From contig NZ_AJYD02000001.1 in the NCBI RefSeq assembly GCF_000286835.2, forward strand, positions 38,489 to 102,488: a stretch of DNA of 64,000 nt, read 5' to 3'. The stretch comes from Enterovibrio norvegicus FF-33 (lineage in GTDB: Bacteria > Pseudomonadota > Gammaproteobacteria > Enterobacterales > Vibrionaceae). Below the pieces are notes generated by a model that saw only the letters and a list, made by a program, of their open reading frames with translations, was not told the origin of the DNA and made no database searches. The position numbers were made by a program, and so were the translations under genes. Below are positions 59,510 to 64,000 of this stretch, piece by piece (position 1 is the stretch's first letter; every line of letters begins with the position of its first letter).

Positions 59510-60167
59510 GTCTCGCCTCCTCGGTCAAAATGCGTGAAAACGACTGCAATGTCGAAGGCAGATCGCCCGATTCGGTGACAGCTCGAACAACGGCAATAGC
59601 ATCCACACCTGTTTGCCAAACCTCTGACGCGACAGACAAGTCAATGCCACCAATCGCGACAGTCGGGAAGCGACCATCGACGGTTTTCAGGTGTTTAGCC
59701 AACTGTTCAGTACCTTGAGGAGGTGTTGGCATGACTTTGGTTGGAGTGGGAAAGATATGTCCGATAGCCAAATAGCTCGGCGCAATCGAGAGTGCGAGAT
59801 CCAGCTCCTGCGCCGTTCGAGTTGAGATCCCCAAGCGAATACCAGCCAGAGCAATGGCCTCGAGATCTGCATCTTTCAGATCATCTTGACCAAGGTGTAT
59901 ACCGTATGCCCCTGCTGCGAGTGCTTTCTCCCAGTGGTCATTGATAAAGATCTGCGCCTTAGCGGTCTTTCCAGAGGCGACAGCCTCTTCGATCATTGCG
60001 TCTAGATCAGGTTCATTGGGATCTTTGATCCTAAGTTGAATGGTACGCACGCCTAGCGCCAACAACCGCTTAAGCAATACAATGTCATCAACCACTGGAT
60101 AAAGAGGGCCAATACCCTCCTCCATGCGCGCAAATGATACGCGACAGTTAAACATAGAAGGTTTCAT
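59487..60167 (-). CDS. thiE: Thiamine-phosphate synthase
   Basis: Joins the pyrimidine and thiazole halves. 226 residues of TIM-barrel type; the motifs QLRIKD, NDHWEKAL, GIHLGQDDL and GHIFPTPTK are visible. The ATG at 60167 sits just behind AGGAGG; the GTG at 60170 would be too close. It starts eight bases after thiC ends. Confidence 0.95.
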   Translation of the reverse strand: MKPSMFNCRVSFARMEEGIGPLYPVVDDIVLLKRLLALGVRTIQLRIKDPNEPDLDAMIEEAVASGKTAKAQIFINDHWEKALAAGAYGIHLGQDDLKDADLEAIALAGIRLGISTRTAQELDLALSIAPSYLAIGHIFPTPTKVMPTPPQGTEQLAKHLKTVDGRFPTVAIGGIDLSVASEVWQTGVDAIAVVRAVTESGDLPSTLQSFSRILTEEARHEHSASV

Positions 60168-60175
60168 CACCCCTC

Positions 60176-62119
<1,944 letters not shown>

Positions 62120-62235
62120 TTAATTGTGGGAATAAATGCTTGCCGGATTTGCTCTGCAAGAGGTGTGTCACGCACAGATACAGTTACCCCGTTTGAGGTG
62201 ACGTAATCTAAAACACGATTGTATTTACTTTCTCT

Positions 62236-62318
62236 TGTTTCCTTCGCAGGTATTAGCCTGATCAGGTTCAACGGATCCCGCTTTCGCGGTCTCAGCCAAA
62301 TGGCACTCCGACAAGTAT
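62236..62318 (-). promoter_or_regulatory. TPP riboswitch
   Basis: On the minus strand the thi-box signatures occur in order: TCGGAGTGCC, GGCTGAGACCG, GGATCCGTTGAACCTGATC and GCTAATACCTGCGAAGG. About 130 nt separate it from thiC. It should shut down thiCEFSGH when thiamine pyrophosphate is bound. Confidence 0.97.
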
Positions 62319-62369
62319 CAGTTGCAGTATAAGAAATGCGCTATGTCTTCTCAACCTCAATGTCTGTGA

Positions 62370-62753
62370 TTAGCTGCGCATTAAGAGCTGAAAGCCTGCC
62401 CATGCGGCAAAAATACACACCACGACATTCAATACGATGTTTAACCCCATCTTGAACCACTCGCCTTGCTGAAGCAGCAAAACATTGTCCATTGAAAACG
62501 TGGAAAACGTTGTCAATGCACCAAGAAAGCCAAGGCCGATAAGATGTCGCCATGGACCAGGACCAAAAGTCTCTTGTTCAAGCGCCGCCACCAAAAATCC
62601 CATGAACAATGAACCAATAATATTCACTGTCAAAGTCCCATAGGGAAAACCTCGCCCTAACAAAACAGCGCAAATCTCAGAAATGAGATAGCGAGAGCAA
62701 GCACCCGCCGCGCCACCAATAGCAATATAGAAAAGCAAAACCGCCTGATTCAT
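62370..62753 (-). CDS. crcB: Fluoride ion channel CrcB/Fluc
   Basis: Dual-topology fluoride exporter. 127 residues, four membrane segments, with the conserved GRGFPYGTLTVNIIGS and GFLGALTTFSTFS motifs (the latter the Phe-box/Na+ site). No fluoride riboswitch consensus is visible upstream. It stands alone between the thi operon and the tRNA-Trp region. Confidence 0.95.
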   Translation of the reverse strand: MNQAVLLFYIAIGGAAGACSRYLISEICAVLLGRGFPYGTLTVNIIGSLFMGFLVAALEQETFGPGPWRHLIGLGFLGALTTFSTFSMDNVLLLQQGEWFKMGLNIVLNVVVCIFAAWAGFQLLMRS

Positions 62754-62756
62754 GGT

Positions 62757-62864
62757 CTAAAACCACTCGTAGCTTAAAACAGTAGCAATATGATACGCCG
62801 TAAAAACGACAAGCGCTAAGGCAGGAACAAGAATTGGATGTGATTGCGTATAACTGAGATTCAT
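62757..62864 (-). CDS. Possible 35-residue membrane peptide before crcB
   Basis: The frame reads MNLSYTQSHPILVPAL and then a hydrophobic run into SYEWF, stopping three bases before the crcB ATG. The tight spacing would allow coupling. No good ribosome binding site is seen, so it may be chance; otherwise a small membrane protein or a leader for crcB. Confidence 0.3.
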   Translation of the reverse strand: MNLSYTQSHPILVPALALVVFTAYHIATVLSYEWF

Positions 62865-62954
62865 AAAAATAGCATTTATATCTAAAGTAAGGCTGAATAG
62901 GTAAACACACTGCTTCTCATGACACGCACAGAATGTAGCAGGTATAAATAAATC

Positions 62955-63278
62955 GACATTACTCTTCGAGGCCTTAAATGTGGCAGGGTGGAGAGATTTG
63001 ACTGGGCTGGTATTCCAGCTCCCAACATCACTTTAAAAAAGTGACAGATTCGAAAAAGCCCCGACATTACTGTCGAGGCCTTAAATGTGGCGGGGGTGGA
63101 GAGATTCGACTGGGCTGGCATTCCAGCTCCCAACATCACTTTGAAAAAGTGACAGATACAAAAAAGCCCCGACATTGCTGTCGAGGCCTTGAATGTGGCA
63201 GGGGTGGAGAGATTCGACTGGGCTGGCATTCCAGCTCCCAACATCACTTTGAAAAAGTGACAGATACAAAAAAGCCCC
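62955..63278 (-). repeat. Three 108-bp tandem repeats derived from the tRNA-Trp 3' end
   Basis: Units at 62955-63062, 63063-63170 and 63171-63278, each exactly 108 bp. The two nearest the tRNA differ at only three positions; the distal one has about nine changes. Each unit copies tRNA-Trp bases from variable loop to CCA (with a 17-base insertion in the T loop containing a CTGG/CCAG hairpin) plus the trailer terminator (AAGCCCCGAC/GTCGAGGCTT type with six T), and adds a TCACTTT/AAAGTGA hairpin. It resembles the E. coli tyrT/rtT arrangement. Confidence 0.95.
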
Positions 63279-63303
63279 GACATTGCTGTCGAGGCCTTGA
63301 ATG
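63279..63303 (-). terminator. First terminator of the tRNA-Trp transcript
   Basis: Directly behind the tRNA, GGCCTCGACAGCAATGTCGG with a downstream GGGCTTTTTT (shared with the first repeat unit) forms an intrinsic terminator. Confidence 0.8.
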
Positions 63304-63380
<77 letters not shown>

Positions 63381-63456
63381 ATACGAACGCTATTTTAACG
63401 ACAATCAGCAAAATAGCTAGGGTTTAGTAAAGCTTCATGCTCCAACTGAACAGGAA

Positions 63457-63597
63457 TTAGGCAATGTCGTGTTTTTCGGCAAGATTTTGTTTGTACTTAT
63501 TAAATACGAGCAATGCTATAACTGCAGGCCCAGCTACCGCCGTTGCGACTGCTGTACAAAGTAACGTCATTTGAATTAATGCTGATAAATCATTCAT
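63457..63597 (-). CDS. Putative 46-residue membrane protein
   Basis: The frame begins MNDLSALIQMTLLCTAVAT, has one strong membrane segment (about residues 10-33) and a polar C-terminal tail NKYKQNLAEKHDIA. GGGGA lies nine bases before the ATG. It is upstream of tRNA-Trp on the same strand. I do not recognise the family; the topology resembles other regulatory small membrane proteins. Codon use is ordinary, which supports translation. Confidence 0.6.
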   Translation of the reverse strand: MNDLSALIQMTLLCTAVATAVAGPAVIALLVFNKYKQNLAEKHDIA

Positions 63598-63960
63598 TTG
63601 ATGATTCCCCAAGCCGTTAAATATAAATTTGATAATACCGTGATGGTATAAAAAAAAACTCTCAATAGTAAGAACCCGCGCGACTCAATTCGATAGTTGC
63701 ATAGCGTAATATGCAATAAATAAACACTGATCACTTATGGTATGGATTTCTATACAACAAGTTTTAGACGTCATACCACGATAAATCAAACTATTAGTGA
63801 CATCATTAATAAAAATGCGTACTCGAAGATATAGACAGTGCCCAAGGGAATCTACAGAAAAATTTCTAACAAGGTTTTTAATTGATACTGGAGTGTATGG
63901 GACTATACGAAGGTGTAACGATCAAAATTGTGTAAGACTTTCTGATGAGCATAAACGATA
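63598..63960. other. AT-rich intergenic stretch, nothing recognised
   Basis: About 360 bases with neither a frame carrying a ribosome binding site nor a clear RNA structure. It must contain the promoter of the 46-residue gene; TATTAT on the minus strand near 63630 is a possible -10 box but lacks a good -35. Confidence 0.5.
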
Positions 63961-63993
63961 AAAAGCCCCGTCATTTCTGACGAGGCTTTTTAA
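63960..63993. terminator. Bidirectional terminator at the right edge
   Basis: AAAAAGCCCCGTCA/TGACGAGGCTTTTT stem. It resembles the tRNA-Trp repeat terminators and probably ends a minus-strand unit, perhaps another tRNA, lying beyond the window. Confidence 0.85.
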
Positions 63994-64000
63994 TAAATGG

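Noticed and set aside
62755..62900. Fluoride riboswitch upstream of crcB
   Set aside because: I looked for the conserved crcB-motif segments and did not find them.

Overview
The window is a chromosomal segment of a gamma-proteobacterium of the Vibrionaceae type. This rests on gene order (polA/spf/engB/csrC/yihI/hemN, cyaA/cyaY/lptM/lysA/dapF/xerC, hemCDXY, ubiEJB-tatABC), on family-typical proteins such as the DUF2780, DUF3630 and DUF2489 proteins, and on Vibrio-like CsrB/C, Spot 42 and RyhB RNAs. I cannot fix the genus. Nearly all of it is core housekeeping sequence. I see no insertion sequence, prophage, integron or CRISPR array.

Layout. 1-2.1 kb: end of glnG, add, and a possible 37-residue membrane peptide. 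2.1-7.5 kb: hemN, DUF2489 gene, yihI, a methyltransferase, a CsrB/CsrC-type RNA, cytochrome c4 and engB. 7.8-8.2 kb: two small RNAs on the minus strand, Spot 42 and an unnamed neighbour that shares a 12-nt segment with it. 8.3-12.3 kb: polA, an intergenic region with two DnaA boxes and a GATC cluster, elbB. 12.4-16.2 kb: ryhB with its Fur-type promoter, a GNAT gene, yhhQ, a DUF3630 gene, recQ. 16.4-22.2 kb: rarD, ggt, DUF2780 gene, uvrD. 22.5-24.9 kb: a four-gene bufferin-type operon (DUF2282 precursor, DUF692/MNIO enzyme, DUF2063 partner, DoxX protein). 24.9-29.6 kb: yigB, xerC, DUF484 gene, dapF, lysA, lptM. 29.6-37.3 kb: cyaY, cyaA, then hemC-hemD-hemX-hemY. 37.5-42.5 kb: a 30-residue membrane peptide, a cysteine-rich small gene with a dnaX-like slippery site, rsmJ, a sensor GGDEF/EAL protein and asnC. 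42.6-50.9 kb: hemB, tatD, tatCBA, ubiB-ubiJ-ubiE, rmuC. 51-56.6 kb: EamA transporter, a small helical protein, Bcr/CflA efflux pump with divergent LysR regulator, aminopeptidase P. 56.6-62.3 kb: thiCEFSGH under a TPP riboswitch. 62.4-64 kb: crcB, tRNA-Trp followed by three 108-bp tandem repeats built from its own 3' end, and a 46-residue membrane protein.

Functional groups. Three chemically linked sets dominate: tetrapyrrole synthesis (hemN, hemCDXY, hemB), ubiquinone/Tat export (ubiEJB, tatABC) and thiamine synthesis. Regulatory RNAs are dense: CsrB/C type (carbon storage), Spot 42 (catabolite control, with cyaA and a CRP-like site in the same window), RyhB (iron), TPP riboswitch, and an unnamed RNA next to spf.

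Most worth following up: the tRNA-Trp-derived repeat array, the slippery-site small gene, the bufferin operon, and the RNA next to Spot 42. All calls come from reading the sequence; no database search was run.
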